Origin: Streptococcus sanguinis SK49
GTDB lineage: Bacteria; Bacillota; Bacilli; Lactobacillales; Streptococcaceae
Reading direction: 5' to 3'
Assembly (NCBI RefSeq): GCF_000212815.1
Contig: NZ_GL890985.1
Span: 401,324-465,323, forward strand
DNA: 64,000 bases
Within the stretch, counting starts at the first letter, position 1. Each line of letters begins with the position of its first letter. Made by a program: the position numbers and the translations under genes. Of this stretch, positions 1 through 9,453 are shown one piece after another. Under the pieces are notes generated by a model that was given only the letters and a program-made list of their open reading frames with translations, was not told the DNA's origin and did no database searches.

Positions 1-495
1 TTCCACTATCAGAAGCTGCTCTGCCTCTAGGTTAAGCACTGGCAGGGTTGTTACCGTCACCGTCAGATCCTCTAAGGCATAGATAAATTGAATTTCGTCA
101 TCTTGGCTAAGCTCTTGCCCATTCGAGATGGCAATCATCTGTCCCTGATAATGGTCGCTGTAGATTAAGTTAAAGTCGGTACAAGTCCCACGACTTGTGA
201 TAGAATCACTCCCTTCAAAGACATAGGGAGTAAAGGGAGCTAGAACCGTTTCCTCCTGCCGGCTGGCATTGTGGAGATGAAGTGCGTGGTCCAGGCTCAT
301 GAGAATGCGGTGAAAGCCGCTGAGGTCAGAAAACTGACTTTCAGCCAACTCCACAGTCGCTGTTGAGAGTCGATAGTCAAAGTCACGCTTGCCATAGTGG
401 CCAGTTGGCGGGGAAAGATAAAGCTGTTTTGTTTTTCCCCCCGACCAATCGGAAACTTGAAAATCATTTACTCTTAAAAGGCTTATATTTGTCAT
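1..495 (-). CDS. hutD: HutD/Ves family protein (3' part beyond window)
   Basis: Reading leftward from an ATG at 495-493, an open frame of 165 codons runs off the left edge without a stop. The product starts MTNISLLRVNDFQVSDWSGG and contains the HutD/Ves signatures SGGKTKQLY, DYRLSTATVE, LSGFHRILM and VLAPFTPYVFEG, plus TSRGTCTDFNLIY. HutD is a cupin-like protein encoded in many hut operons; its exact role is not firmly settled, with a ligand-binding or flux-limiting role in histidine degradation proposed. It starts 12 bases beyond the fhs stop, so it is in the same leftward operon. hutH and a terminal hydrolase gene would be expected further left, but that is outside view. Confidence 0.85.
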   Translation of the reverse strand, partial: MTNISLLRVNDFQVSDWSGGKTKQLYLSPPTGHYGKRDFDYRLSTATVELAESQFSDLSGFHRILMSLDHALHLHNASRQEETVLAPFTPYVFEGSDSITSRGTCTDFNLIYSDHYQGQMIAISNGQELSQDDEIQFIYALEDLTVTVTTLPVLNLEAEQLLIVE

Positions 496-507
496 TTTTG
501 GTATTTA

Positions 508-2181
508 TTAGAACAAACCGCTGATATTGCCGTCTTTATCAACATCAATCTTTTCGCTGGCTGGTACTTTAGGCAGTCCTGGCATGGTCATGATGGCACC
601 AGTCAGCGCAACGATAAAGCCTGCACCAGCAGAAACTTTGAGCTGGCTGATAGTCACGACAAAGTCTTTAGGTGCGCCCAGTTTCTTAGCATCGTCTGAG
701 AAGGAGTATTGAGTCTTAGCCATACAGATAGGATAGTTGGAGAAGCCCAGCTCTTCCAGTTGTTTGAGCTCGCGTTTAGCAGCAGGAGTCAGGCGAACGC
801 CCTTGCCTCCGTAGACCTTAGTAACAATTTTGTTCAGCTTGGTCTTAATGGAGTCCTCTTCATTATATACAAATTGGAAGTGATTGTCTCCTTCGGCCAG
901 TTCCACGACTTTTTCAGCCAACTCTTTACCGCCGGCTCCGCCATTCGCCCAGACGTCGGAAATCACTACGTCAACGCCGCGTTTTTGGCAGGCGTCATAA
1001 ACTGCTTGCAATTCTGCTTCGGTATCCAGCGGGAATTTATTGATGGCAACGACTGCTGGCAGGCCATAAACATCTTGAATGTTTTCCAGATGTTTTTCCA
1101 AGTTTGGCAGTCCATCTACAACGGATTGGACATTTTCTTCAGCCAGGTCGCTCTTAGCCACACCACCGTGCATCTTGAGAGCGCGGATGGTAGCAACTAG
1201 AACTACAGCTGCTGGACGAAGTCCAGATGTACGACACTTGATATCAATGAATTTTTCAGCACCGAGGTCAGCACCGAAACCAGCTTCTGTGACTGCATAA
1301 TCGGCATATTTGAGAGCCAGCTTGGTAGCTAGGACACTGTTACAGCCATGGGCAATGTTGGCAAAAGGTCCACCGTGAATCAAGGCTGGCGTATGTTCCA
1401 GAGTTTGCACCAAGTTTGGATGGATAGCGTCTTTGAGCACAGCAGCCATAGCGCCACCAGCTTTCAGATCCTTGGCAGTTATTGGCTTACCTTCAAAGCT
1501 GTAACCAATGATTATTTTTTCCAAACGGTTCTTGAGGTCAGTGATATTTTCTGACAGACATAGAATAGCCATAACCTCAGAAGCAACTGTAATGTCAAAC
1601 CCATCTTCACGTGGAACACCGTTAACCTTGCCCTGCAAGCCATCCACAATGTGGCGCAGTTGCCGGTCATTCATATCCACTGCCCGCTTCCAAGTGATGC
1701 GGCGAGAATCGATACCTAAGGCATTTCCATGATGGATGTGGTTATCAATGAGGGCTGCCAGCAGGTTGTTGGCAACACCGATGGCATGAAAGTCACCAGT
1801 GAAGTGGAGATTGATATCCTCCATGGGCACAACTTGAGCGTGCCCACCGCCAGCAGCTCCGCCCTTGATACCAAAGACAGGTCCGAGTGAAGGTTCCCGT
1901 AGAGCGATAACGGCTTTTTTACCGATAGCAGCCAAAGCATCGACTAATCCGACAGAAGTAGTGGTCTTGCCTTCTCCGGCTGGTGTTGGAGAAATAGCTG
2001 ACACGAGAATCAGTTTGCCGTCTGGTTTGTCTTTTAAGGCTTCCAGTTGGCCGGCACTGATTTTTGCCTTGTAATTTCCATAAAGAGACAGGGCATCTTC
2101 AGCAATTCCTAGCTTTTCTGCTACCTCTTTGATGGGCTTCATTTGAACCGAATTCGCAATTTCAATATCTGATAAAACCAT
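508..2181 (-). CDS. fhs: Formate--tetrahydrofolate ligase
   Basis: A 557-residue protein that ligates formate to tetrahydrofolate with ATP, giving 10-formyl-THF in the cytoplasm; the reverse reaction can yield ATP during histidine breakdown. The P-loop-like segment [10 protein letters not shown] lies at residues 66-75, followed by the family blocks [20 protein letters not shown] and [16 protein letters not shown] chose the ATG at 2181 because an AAGAGGTAA ribosome site sits just before it; a longer frame beginning MDFLFSRG would place that site inside the coding region. It lies between the cyclodeaminase and hutD genes, so it probably recovers one-carbon units from formiminoglutamate. The genome may have a second housekeeping copy elsewhere. 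Confidence 0.95.
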   Translation of the reverse strand: MVLSDIEIANSVQMKPIKEVAEKLGIAEDALSLYGNYKAKISAGQLEALKDKPDGKLILVSAISPTPAGEGKTTTSVGLVDALAAIGKKAVIALREPSLGPVFGIKGGAAGGGHAQVVPMEDINLHFTGDFHAIGVANNLLAALIDNHIHHGNALGIDSRRITWKRAVDMNDRQLRHIVDGLQGKVNGVPREDGFDITVASEVMAILCLSENITDLKNRLEKIIIGYSFEGKPITAKDLKAGGAMAAVLKDAIHPNLVQTLEHTPALIHGGPFANIAHGCNSVLATKLALKYADYAVTEAGFGADLGAEKFIDIKCRTSGLRPAAVVLVATIRALKMHGGVAKSDLAEENVQSVVDGLPNLEKHLENIQDVYGLPAVVAINKFPLDTEAELQAVYDACQKRGVDVVISDVWANGGAGGKELAEKVVELAEGDNHFQFVYNEEDSIKTKLNKIVTKVYGGKGVRLTPAAKRELKQLEELGFSNYPICMAKTQYSFSDDAKKLGAPKDFVVTISQLKVSAGAGFIVALTGAIMTMPGLPKVPASEKIDVDKDGNISGLF

Positions 2182-2247
2182 ATTGTTACCTCTTGAGAAA
2201 AGAAAGTCCATTCATGGGAAAGAGTGGGTTTCTCTTCCGTTTATCTA

Positions 2248-2874
2248 TTAGACAACTTTCAAAATTTCTTGATAAATTTCATCGGCTAGAGCGCAGCCTT
2301 TTTGCAGGAGGTCTTCACCCTTGCTGCGGTAGTCTGCGACGAATGCTTCATCCTTGACACCTGACAGATTGATGAGGACATTGAGCCAAGCCCCCTGCAG
2401 ACCAGCCTTAAGATTGAGAGCTGCTACTCCCAGGTCGCTGGCAGCATTGGTATTGGACTTGCCAACAGCTTTTTGAGTTGTTTGCAGGGCAGCAAAGATG
2501 TCTTCCATCATGCCATAAGGCGACTTGGTCGCTTCCTTGAGGGCTTGCTGCATCGCCTCTCGACGGGCAGCCTTGTCTTCGTCTGTTTCTTTAGGCATAT
2601 CAAAGACGGCGGAGACTAGATTGAAGGCTTCAGTGTCCTTGTCAATAGCTGCGAGCAGGTTTTCTTGCAGGCGGGCACTTTCTGCGTGCACTTGAGCAAT
2701 TTCTGCTTCAAATTCTGCGTATTTTTTCTTGCCAAGGGTCAATTCACAGACCATCTTAGTCAGGGAAATACCGTTCGCTGCGGAAAGAGCAGCGGCAGAG
2801 CCACCGCCAGGTGCAGGAGCATCTGAGCCTAGGACCTGGGCAAATTCTGTCAAGCTTAAATCTACTAATTTCAT
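2248..2874 (-). CDS. fchA: Formiminotetrahydrofolate cyclodeaminase
   Basis: A 208-residue protein of the cyclodeaminase family, which converts 5-formimino-THF to 5,10-methenyl-THF and ammonia. The N-terminal LSLTEFAQVLGSDAPAPGGG block and the Gly/Ala-rich PGGGSAAAL run at about residues 22-30 are typical of the substrate pocket. In vertebrates this domain is fused to the formiminotransferase; here the two are separate genes 14 bases apart in the same operon. fhs follows. The arrangement implies the formimino group of histidine is captured on folate. No regulatory signal is visible in the short gaps. Confidence 0.9.
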   Translation of the reverse strand: MKLVDLSLTEFAQVLGSDAPAPGGGSAAALSAANGISLTKMVCELTLGKKKYAEFEAEIAQVHAESARLQENLLAAIDKDTEAFNLVSAVFDMPKETDEDKAARREAMQQALKEATKSPYGMMEDIFAALQTTQKAVGKSNTNAASDLGVAALNLKAGLQGAWLNVLINLSGVKDEAFVADYRSKGEDLLQKGCALADEIYQEILKVV

Positions 2875-2888
2875 ATGTTTCAGTCCTC

Positions 2889-3788
2889 CTAGCCCAGCAA
2901 ATGGTTTTCCAGAACTTGCTTGCCGTAGTCAAAGTTTTCGATTTGCAGATAGTATTCTGCTGCGTCAATCAAAGCCTTGGCTGGAGCTAAACCGATAACT
3001 TCTGAGCCGAGGATTCCAACTCCGTAGCGCTTAGCTTCAAAGCGAACAGTTTCAAAGACACGATAGAGTGGGAATTTTTCCAGATTGACCATGTTGATAG
3101 AAACCTGAGCAATGTTGCGGTCTTCCAGCATAACACCGATCGCTTTACAGTACTTATAACCACCACTTGATCCACGGATGATTTTGGCAATTTTGTTAGC
3201 AATTTCCAGATTGTCTGTATCCAAGTTGATGTTGTAGGCGATGAGTGGCATTCTGGCACCAACAGCAGTAACACCAGCAGTTGGGTGAATCTTTCTTTCA
3301 CCGTAGTCAGGTGCCCAGTCAGGTTCCAAGAGTTTTTCAGGCATGCCTTCAAACTGTCCTTTACGAACCTTAGCTAAGTTCTTACGCTCTGGACGAGTCG
3401 CTGCATCTTCATAGAGGAAGATAGGAATACCGAGCTCACGATTGATCCGCTCAGATACTGTCTTCGCAATTTCTACGCATTCCTCACTTGTAATGTCCTT
3501 GATAGGTACAAAAGGCAGGACATCAGTTGCGCCCATACGAGGGTGTTCACCTTGGTGCTTGGTCAAGTCAATATTTTCAGAAGCGTATTTAACCAAACGG
3601 AAAGCAACTTCCTGAATATTTTGGTCATCACCGACCAAGGTAAAGACGCTGCGGTTGTGGCTGGCATCAGAAGAGTGGTCCAAAAGTGTTACGCCTGGCA
3701 CGCTCTTAGCTACTTCAACTAGACCGTCAATAACCGCTTGATTGCGGCCTTCAGAAAAGTTAGGAATACATTCAACAATTTTTGCCAT
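2889..3788 (-). CDS. ftcD: Glutamate formimidoyltransferase
   Basis: A 299-residue enzyme that moves the formimino group from N-formimino-L-glutamate to tetrahydrofolate, releasing glutamate. The start MAKIVECIPNFSEGRNQ is the family signature. His82 in KHQGEHPRMGATD corresponds to the catalytic histidine of the transferase domain of vertebrate FTCD. It corresponds only to the transferase half of FTCD, with the cyclodeaminase encoded just downstream. hutU lies 119 bases upstream in the same direction, with a strong inverted repeat in the gap. Confidence 0.93.
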   Translation of the reverse strand: MAKIVECIPNFSEGRNQAVIDGLVEVAKSVPGVTLLDHSSDASHNRSVFTLVGDDQNIQEVAFRLVKYASENIDLTKHQGEHPRMGATDVLPFVPIKDITSEECVEIAKTVSERINRELGIPIFLYEDAATRPERKNLAKVRKGQFEGMPEKLLEPDWAPDYGERKIHPTAGVTAVGARMPLIAYNINLDTDNLEIANKIAKIIRGSSGGYKYCKAIGVMLEDRNIAQVSINMVNLEKFPLYRVFETVRFEAKRYGVGILGSEVIGLAPAKALIDAAEYYLQIENFDYGKQVLENHLLG

Positions 3789-3854
3789 AAGATATTACCT
3801 CGTGATATCAATAATTTTAATTTATAATATGAACTTAATAAAGCAGAATCTCCT

Positions 3855-3882
3855 CCTGAGCTAGGTTGATACCCAGCTCAGG
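3855..3882 (-). repeat. 12-bp inverted repeat between hutU and ftcD
   Basis: CCTGAGCTAGGT at 3855-3866 and ACCCAGCTCAGG at 3871-3882 are complementary over 12 bp with one G-T pair and a four-base loop. On the leftward transcript no T-run follows, so it does not look like an intrinsic terminator. It may instead be an mRNA stability or processing hairpin between two operon cistrons, or a protein-binding palindrome. The function is unknown. Confidence 0.6.
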
Positions 3883-3907
3883 TCGGAAGTTGGGGGACAA
3901 GTTTTTC

Positions 3908-5938
3908 CTATTCGAACAATTTCTTAACAGATTCTTTGACCAAATCTTCGTCAGTTAAGTATGGAATGGTAATGTGGTCTGTTCCTTGGTGGAGGCGGTT
4001 GTACTCGATAGCAGTTTCGATGGCATGCTCATTACGTGCCCAGTTACGACGAGCGACTCCTCCGATTGTATCCCAAGCGATAGCAGATTTGATGATTTCA
4101 TCAATGCGTTCGCTACCGTCCAGTACCAAGCCAAAGCCACCGTTGATTGCTTTACCGATACCAGTTCCGCCACCGTTGTGGAGAGCTACTAGACTCATAC
4201 CGCGAGCTGCATTACCAGCGTAACATTGCACGGCCATGTCGCAAGTAACGTTAGATCCATCTTTAATATTAGAAGTTTCACGGAATGGAGAGTCAGTACC
4301 AGATACGTCGTGGTGGTCACGACCAATCATGACAGGACCAATCTTGCCTTCGCGTACTAATTCATTGAACTTGAGGGCGATATTGACGCGTCCCATACAG
4401 TCTTGGTAGAGAATCCGAGCCTGGGTTCCAACAACCAGCTGGTTCTTTTCTGCATCGCGGATCCAGTTGTAGTTGTCGCGGTCTTGGTAGCGGCGGTTAG
4501 GATCAATCACTTCCATAGCTGCATGGTCAGTAGCGACTAGGTCTTCGTGCTTACCGCTCAGACATACCCAACGGAAAGGACCATAACCATAGTCAAAGAG
4601 CATTGGACCCATGATATCTTCTACATAGGATGGCCAGATGAAGCCGTCTTTGTCGTCAAAGCCGTTCTTAGAAATTTCTTTGATGCCAGAGTCATAGACT
4701 GCCTTCATGAAGGCATTACCATAGTCAAAGAAGTAGGTACCATTGCTAGTCAAGGTCTTGATCGCCTTGAAGTGACGTTCCAAGGTTTGGTCAACCAGCT
4801 TAGCAAAGCTTTCCTTGTCTTCAGCCAGGAGACGAGTCCGCTCTTCAAAGCTAATGCCAGCCGGGCAGTAGCCGCCGTCGTAAACATTGTGGCAAGAAGT
4901 TTGGTCAGACAGTAGGTCTACATGGATATTGTTTTCGTTGACATATTCCAAGAGGTCTACGATGTTACCATGATAGGCAATGGAAGTTGATTCGCCAGCT
5001 TCCAGAGCTTTTTGAGCCAAGTCGATAGCTTCCTTCGGACTTTCAGCCAATTGGCTAATCCAGCCTTGTGAATGGCGAGTTTCAATCCGAGATTGGTCTA
5101 CTTCAGCTACGATCGCCACAGCTTTAGCAATTTCAGCCGCTTTCCCTTGAGCTCCACTCATGCCGCCCAGACCAGAAGAGATGAAGAGTTTGCCAGTCAG
5201 GTCGCCATCATCAGCTACACCCAGTTTCAAGCGCCCAGCATTGAGGAGGGTGTTGAAAGTACCATGGACGATACCTTGAGGGCCGATGTACATCCAGCCG
5301 CCAGCTGTCATTTGACCATAGTTGGTCACGCCCATTTCTTCCGCAATTTCCCAGTCCTTCATATTGTCATATTCACCGACTAAGAGACCATTGGTGATAA
5401 TAACACGAGGTGCTTCTGGTTTGGACTTGAAGAGTCCGAGTGGGTGGCCAGATTCTACGACCAAGGTTTGATGGTCGGTCATGATTTCCAAGTATTTCTT
5501 GATCAGGTTGTACTGCATCCAGTTAGCGCAGACAGATCCAGTTTCTCCGTAGGTAACCAATTCATAAGGATAAAGGGCGATTTCAAAGCTCAGGTTGTTG
5601 TCAATCATAACCTGCATAGCTTTGGCCGCAGTACAGTTCCCTTTATATTCATCAATTGGTTTACCGTAGATGCGTTCTTTTGGACGCCAGCGGTAGCCAT
5701 AAATCCGTCCGCGAGTCTTCAGTTCTTCTAAGAATTCTGGAATTACTTCCTCATGGAATCTCTTTGGAATATAGCGAAGGGCATTTTTTAAAGCGATTTC
5801 GGTTTGAGCTTGAGTCAAACGGAAGCCTCGGTCAGGTGCTCGACGAATGCCTTCTTGGAAAACTGTTTTTTCAGGCAGTACATCGTCTAATTTGACAGTC
5901 ATTGCTGCTGCAATTTCATTTTCGCTAAAGTATGACAT
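3908..5938 (-). CDS. hutU: Urocanate hydratase
   Basis: A 676-residue NAD-dependent enzyme that hydrates urocanate to imidazolonepropionate, the second step of histidine degradation. Recognisable blocks are FISSGLGGMSGAQGKA (cofactor region), DQTSCHNVYDGGYCPAGISF (active-site region) and QARILYQDCMGR near the C-terminal half. It is longer than the roughly 550-residue Bacillus type and belongs to a longer subclass. The start is supported by an AGGAGG site close upstream. It is the first gene of the leftward hut/folate operon and is divergent from hutI. Confidence 0.95.
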   Translation of the reverse strand: MSYFSENEIAAAMTVKLDDVLPEKTVFQEGIRRAPDRGFRLTQAQTEIALKNALRYIPKRFHEEVIPEFLEELKTRGRIYGYRWRPKERIYGKPIDEYKGNCTAAKAMQVMIDNNLSFEIALYPYELVTYGETGSVCANWMQYNLIKKYLEIMTDHQTLVVESGHPLGLFKSKPEAPRVIITNGLLVGEYDNMKDWEIAEEMGVTNYGQMTAGGWMYIGPQGIVHGTFNTLLNAGRLKLGVADDGDLTGKLFISSGLGGMSGAQGKAAEIAKAVAIVAEVDQSRIETRHSQGWISQLAESPKEAIDLAQKALEAGESTSIAYHGNIVDLLEYVNENNIHVDLLSDQTSCHNVYDGGYCPAGISFEERTRLLAEDKESFAKLVDQTLERHFKAIKTLTSNGTYFFDYGNAFMKAVYDSGIKEISKNGFDDKDGFIWPSYVEDIMGPMLFDYGYGPFRWVCLSGKHEDLVATDHAAMEVIDPNRRYQDRDNYNWIRDAEKNQLVVGTQARILYQDCMGRVNIALKFNELVREGKIGPVMIGRDHHDVSGTDSPFRETSNIKDGSNVTCDMAVQCYAGNAARGMSLVALHNGGGTGIGKAINGGFGLVLDGSERIDEIIKSAIAWDTIGGVARRNWARNEHAIETAIEYNRLHQGTDHITIPYLTDEDLVKESVKKLFE

Positions 5939-5984
5939 GAAAAATCCTCCTTTTAGTCAAGTGTAAAATATCTTTCTCCTACAT

Positions 5985-6014
5985 TCTATAAGACTCCCGT
6001 CCATAAAGAGTCAA
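5985..6014 (-). promoter_or_regulatory. Promoter for the hutU operon
   Basis: On the minus strand a TTGACT -35 (complement of 6009-6014) is followed after 18 bases by a TATAGA -10 (complement of 5985-5990). It points at hutU and lies back to back with the hutI promoter, so a shared regulator could act on both. I see no convincing cre box or obvious operator in the 199-base gap. Confidence 0.55.
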
Positions 6015-6065
6015 GAAAATGACAAAAACAGTAAAAAAAGTGTGACTCCTATCTTTTACAAGCTT

Positions 6066-6094
6066 TTGACTATAATTTGACGATAGTGTATTAT
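6066..6094 (+). promoter_or_regulatory. Promoter for hutI
   Basis: TTGACT at 6066-6071 and TATTAT at 6089-6094 are separated by 17 bases, a good vegetative sigma-factor match, about 45 bases before the hutI start. A second TTGACG at 6077-6082 overlaps the spacer. Confidence 0.65.
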
Positions 6095-6137
6095 GATGAA
6101 AAGCAAATATGTCGGAAAATGAAATGGAGGAACAAGC

Positions 6138-7403
6138 ATGACTGCTGATTTACTATTAACTCACTTTAATCAAGTCTTCTGTCCCAAGGATCTCGGTCAT
6201 CCACTTTTTGGTGAGGAGATGAAAGAAGCTCAGGTCTTGGAGGACGGCTACATTGCAGTCAAAGACGGCAAAATCCTAGCAGTCGGCAGCGGAGAGCCGG
6301 ATGCCAGTCTGGTTGGACCAGATACTAAGATTCAGTCTTATGAAGGCAAGATTGCCACACCTGGCTTGATTGACTGCCACACTCACTTAGTCTACGGTGG
6401 CAGCCGGGAGCATGAATTTGCTAAGAAATTAGCTGGTGTCCCTTATCTGGAAATTCTTGCCCAAGGCGGCGGTATTCTCAGTACAGTCCGGGCGACGCGA
6501 GAAGCTTCTTTTGACACTCTCTACGATAAGTCTAAGAGACTGCTGGACTATATGCTGCTGCATGGGGTGACAACGGTTGAGGCCAAGAGTGGCTATGGTT
6601 TGGACTGGGAAACAGAGAAGCGCCAGCTAGATGTCGTTGGGGCTCTGGACCGTGACCACGATATTGATTTGGTTTCGACCTTTATGGCTGCCCACGCCGT
6701 TCCACCAGAATACAAGGGACGCTCTCAGGAATATCTGGAGCTCATCGTCGAGGAAATGCTGCCTCGGGTAAAAGCAGAAAATCTAGCTGAATTCTGTGAT
6801 ATTTTCTGTGAAAAAGGCGTCTTTACAGCTGACGAGTCGCGCTACCTGCTTTCTAAAGCTAAGGAGATGGGCTTCAAGCTTCGTATCCATGCTGATGAAA
6901 TCGAGTCTATCGGCGGGGTGGATGTAGCGGCTGAGCTAGGAGCAACTAGTGCAGAGCACTTGATGATGGCGACCGATGAGGGCATTCGCAAGATGGCAGA
7001 AGCTAAGGTTATCGGCAATCTCCTACCAGCAACTACCTTCAGTCTGATGGAAGATACCTATGCACCAGCTCGCAAGATGTTGAAAGCTGGCATGGCCATT
7101 ACTCTGACCACAGACAGCAATCCAGGCTCTTGTCCGACAGCTAATCTGCAGTTCGTCATGCAGCTGGGCTGCTTTATGATGCGTCTGACGCCAGTGGAAG
7201 TCCTTAACGCTGTAACCATCAATGCGGCCTATTCAGTTAACCGTCAAGATAAGATTGGCAGCTTTGATACTGGCAAGCAGGCGGACATTACTATCCTAGA
7301 CGCTAAGAACATTGACTATCCACTCTACTTCTTTGCGACTAACCTGACCCATCAGGTCTATAAGGCTGGAAAACTGGTCGTCGATCAAGGAAGAATTGTC
7401 TAG
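6138..7403 (+). CDS. hutI: Imidazolonepropionase
   Basis: A 421-residue amidohydrolase that opens 4-imidazolone-5-propionate to N-formimino-L-glutamate, the third step of histidine degradation. Metal-site motifs of the family are visible: [19 protein letters not shown] near residue 80, the [10 protein letters not shown] block around residue 255 and [11 protein letters not shown] around residue 330. The ATG follows a GGAGG site. It is transcribed alone, divergently from hutU, and ends at a hairpin terminator. Confidence 0.95.
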   Translation: MTADLLLTHFNQVFCPKDLGHPLFGEEMKEAQVLEDGYIAVKDGKILAVGSGEPDASLVGPDTKIQSYEGKIATPGLIDCHTHLVYGGSREHEFAKKLAGVPYLEILAQGGGILSTVRATREASFDTLYDKSKRLLDYMLLHGVTTVEAKSGYGLDWETEKRQLDVVGALDRDHDIDLVSTFMAAHAVPPEYKGRSQEYLELIVEEMLPRVKAENLAEFCDIFCEKGVFTADESRYLLSKAKEMGFKLRIHADEIESIGGVDVAAELGATSAEHLMMATDEGIRKMAEAKVIGNLLPATTFSLMEDTYAPARKMLKAGMAITLTTDSNPGSCPTANLQFVMQLGCFMMRLTPVEVLNAVTINAAYSVNRQDKIGSFDTGKQADITILDAKNIDYPLYFFATNLTHQVYKAGKLVVDQGRIV

Positions 7404-7432
7404 CCTCTCTAAAAAAGAATCGTATTTTTCGG

Positions 7433-7462
7433 ACTCTCTCTGATGACAGGGAGAGTTTTCTT
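7433..7462 (+). terminator. Intrinsic terminator after hutI
   Basis: ACTCTCTC (7433-7440) pairs with GGGAGAGT (7449-7456) around an eight-base loop and is followed by TTTCTTT. Confidence 0.7.
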
Positions 7463-7479
7463 TATATAAAAACTTTCCC

Positions 7480-7508
7480 TTGCCATTCTGCCGCAAGTCT
7501 GCTATAAT
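7480..7508 (+). promoter_or_regulatory. Promoter of rpsF-ssb-rpsR
   Basis: TTGCCA at 7480-7485 and a perfect TATAAT at 7503-7508 with a 17-base spacer. The leader that follows (about 7515-7581) holds two short inverted repeats, GTGAG/CTCAC (7517-7531) and ACCCC/GGGGT (7534-7555). These might take part in S6/S18 autoregulation, but I cannot see the CCG-bulge motif expected for the known S6:S18-binding leader. Confidence 0.75.
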
Positions 7509-7581
7509 AGTTATTTGTGAGCAAACCTCACTTACCCCTTGCAAAGTCTTGGGGTCATTAGACCAAAAGGAGGAAAAATCA

Positions 7582-7872
7582 ATGGCTAAATACGAAATTC
7601 TTTATATTATTCGTCCAAACATTGAAGAAGAAGCTAAAAACGCTTTGGTAGCACGCTTTGACTCTATCTTGACTGACAATGGTGCAACTGTTGTTGAATC
7701 AAAAGACTGGGAAAAACGTCGTCTTGCATACGAAATCCAAGATTTCCGTGAAGGACTTTACCACATCGTTAACGTTGAAGCAAACGACGATGCAGCTCTT
7801 AAAGAGTTTGACCGTCTTTCAAAAATCAACGCTGACATTCTTCGTCACATGATTGTCAAACTTGACGCTTAA
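7582..7872 (+). CDS. rpsF: 30S ribosomal protein S6
   Basis: A 96-residue ribosomal protein starting [17 protein letters not shown], which pairs with S18 on the platform of the small subunit. The ATG at 7582 follows AAAGGAGG by a normal distance; an in-frame extension upstream lacks any such support. The rpsF-ssb-rpsR order is the classic bacterial arrangement. The short leader may carry autoregulation, but the expected motif is not clear. Confidence 0.97.
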   Translation: MAKYEILYIIRPNIEEEAKNALVARFDSILTDNGATVVESKDWEKRRLAYEIQDFREGLYHIVNVEANDDAALKEFDRLSKINADILRHMIVKLDA

Positions 7873-7883
7873 GAAGGTAGACT

Positions 7884-8378
7884 ATGATTAATAACGTTGT
7901 ACTGGTGGGTCGCATGACCCGTGATGCCGAGCTTCGCTATACTCCGCAGAACCAAGCGGTCGCAACATTTACTCTGGCTGTCAATCGCAACTTCAAAAAT
8001 CAAAGTGGTGAGCGAGAAGCGGACTTTATCAATGTTGTCATCTGGCGTCAGCAGGCAGAGAATCTTGCAAACTGGGCTAAAAAAGGAGCCCTGATCGGAA
8101 TTACAGGTCGTATTCAAACGCGTAACTACGAGAATCAGCAAGGCCAGCGTGTCTATGTCACAGAAGTTGTTGCGGACAATTTCCAACTCTTGGAAAGCCG
8201 CTCTAATCGTGAAGGTCAGTCATCTGGCGGTTACGGTGGAAACAGCTTTGGCGGCAGTTCTGCTCCAAGTTATGGCAGTGCAGACTCGTCTAACCAAGTA
8301 CCGAACTTTTCTCGTGATGAGAGCCCATTTGGCAATTCTAACCCGATGGATATCTCAGACGACGATCTACCTTTCTAA
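7884..8378 (+). CDS. ssb: Single-stranded DNA-binding protein
   Basis: A 164-residue SSB. The OB-fold covers roughly residues 1-105 ([54 protein letters not shown]). A Gly/Ser/Asn-rich linker follows, and the acidic tail DISDDDLPF recruits replication and repair partners. It lies between rpsF and rpsR, the usual place for the main replicative SSB rather than the shorter competence-induced paralogue. Confidence 0.96.
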   Translation: MINNVVLVGRMTRDAELRYTPQNQAVATFTLAVNRNFKNQSGEREADFINVVIWRQQAENLANWAKKGALIGITGRIQTRNYENQQGQRVYVTEVVADNFQLLESRSNREGQSSGGYGGNSFGGSSAPSYGSADSSNQVPNFSRDESPFGNSNPMDISDDDLPF

Positions 8379-8414
8379 GGACCGAATCTAACTATAATAT
8401 AAAGGAGAAAACAC

Positions 8415-8654
8415 ATGGCTCAACAACGTCGTGGCGGATTCAAACGCCGTAAAAAAGTTGATTACATCGCAGCGAACAAAATTGAATATGTTGATTACAA
8501 AGATACTGAGCTTCTTAGCCGTTTCGTTTCAGAACGTGGAAAAATCCTTCCTCGTCGTGTAACAGGAACTTCAGCTAAAAACCAACGTAAAGTAACAACA
8601 GCTATCAAACGCGCTCGCGTAATGGCTTTGATGCCTTTCGTAAATGAAGACTAA
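8415..8654 (+). CDS. rpsR: 30S ribosomal protein S18
   Basis: A 79-residue protein, [18 protein letters not shown] with the [17 protein letters not shown] core, that binds S6 in the 30S platform. An AAAGGAG site precedes the ATG. It is the last gene of the operon and is followed by two consecutive hairpins. It lacks the Cys residues of zinc-type S18 paralogues. Confidence 0.97.
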   Translation: MAQQRRGGFKRRKKVDYIAANKIEYVDYKDTELLSRFVSERGKILPRRVTGTSAKNQRKVTTAIKRARVMALMPFVNED

Positions 8655-8658
8655 TTAG

Positions 8659-8684
8659 ATTCCCTGCCTCGGCAGGGATTTTTT
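8659..8684 (+). terminator. Intrinsic terminator after rpsR
   Basis: TCCCTGCC (8661-8668) pairs with GGCAGGGA (8671-8678), and a T6 run follows. The loop is very short, so the inner pairs probably open. Confidence 0.85.
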
Positions 8685-8707
8685 AGATAATAGAAGAATT
8701 GTATAAT

Positions 8708-8738
8708 AAAAAGACAGTTTGATTTGAACTGTCTTTTT
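8708..8738. terminator. Bidirectional terminator
   Basis: AAAAAGACAGTT (8708-8719) and AACTGTCTTTTT (8727-8738) form a stem bounded by A and T runs on either side. It can stop rpsR read-through rightward and the DUF1129/corA transcript leftward. Confidence 0.8.
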
Positions 8739-8763
8739 AAGTATTATTTGATTTAAAGATTTC

Positions 8764-9435
8764 TTATCTCGTCGGTCCCATAGTCGCGCTCTTGATGTTG
8801 AAGCGTTTCTTGAGATAAAAACGCAGGGCTAGGGTAATAGCGCCGACAATAGCAACTACGACATTGGACAGGCGGGGATTGAGGAATTCAGGCAGGAGAC
8901 TGGTCAATACGATGGACATGCTCCAGAGGAGAATAGCCGCTGCCATGGTAAGGATAGACTTGAGCAGTTTAGGGCGCTGGCTACGGTCCTTATCTGGTCC
9001 GTAGAAACGGTAGATAAAGTGGTAGAGAGCATAGAAAGAAAGGCCACCGACGATGCTTCCGAGTACGAGAGTCGTCAGTCCATAGACAGATGGCTGAGAG
9101 GAAGCCAGATTGACGATAGAGGTCAGGAGGGTAAAGAAACCAAAGATAAAGAGGACAGAGTCCAGCATCATCCATTTAGGATCGTCATTTTCCTTTGGAT
9201 GCTCGGCATCATAGCGCTCTTTTGCGGTCAAAGAAGCTGCCCAAGTAGTCGGGGCTCCGTAGAGGCCACGGGCAGTGATTCCCTTGGTTTGATTTTCCAG
9301 GATTTCCGGTAGAATGCCTTCTAAGATGGTCTGGATTTCCTGGTCGGATTTGCCGTCTTGTAAAAGCTGGTTAGTCGCGATATGGATAAATTCTTTGTTT
9401 TTTTTGCTGAGTTTGTCGAGGGATACTTGTGACAT
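8764..9435 (-). CDS. DUF1129 family membrane protein
   Basis: A 223-residue protein with a soluble N-terminal half (MSQVSLDKLSKKNKEFIHIA, helical) followed by four hydrophobic segments at roughly residues 93-113, 119-141, 160-183 and 189-207. The N-terminal pattern and layout match DUF1129 proteins, whose function is unknown. It lies 18 bases downstream of the corA-like gene and is probably co-transcribed with it, a pairing I recall from other streptococci. No catalytic motif is visible. Confidence 0.8.
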   Translation of the reverse strand: MSQVSLDKLSKKNKEFIHIATNQLLQDGKSDQEIQTILEGILPEILENQTKGITARGLYGAPTTWAASLTAKERYDAEHPKENDDPKWMMLDSVLFIFGFFTLLTSIVNLASSQPSVYGLTTLVLGSIVGGLSFYALYHFIYRFYGPDKDRSQRPKLLKSILTMAAAILLWSMSIVLTSLLPEFLNPRLSNVVVAIVGAITLALRFYLKKRFNIKSATMGPTR

Positions 9436-9453
9436 AGGCGTTCTTTCTAATGG

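Noticed and set aside
1716..1940. Leftward open frame of 74 codons inside fhs
   Set aside because: It lies entirely within fhs in another frame and has no ribosome site or recognisable motif; a shadow of the GC-rich third positions.
7511..7581. S6:S18-binding leader RNA
   Set aside because: Two weak hairpins exist but the conserved CCG bulge is not seen; recorded only as a note under the promoter.
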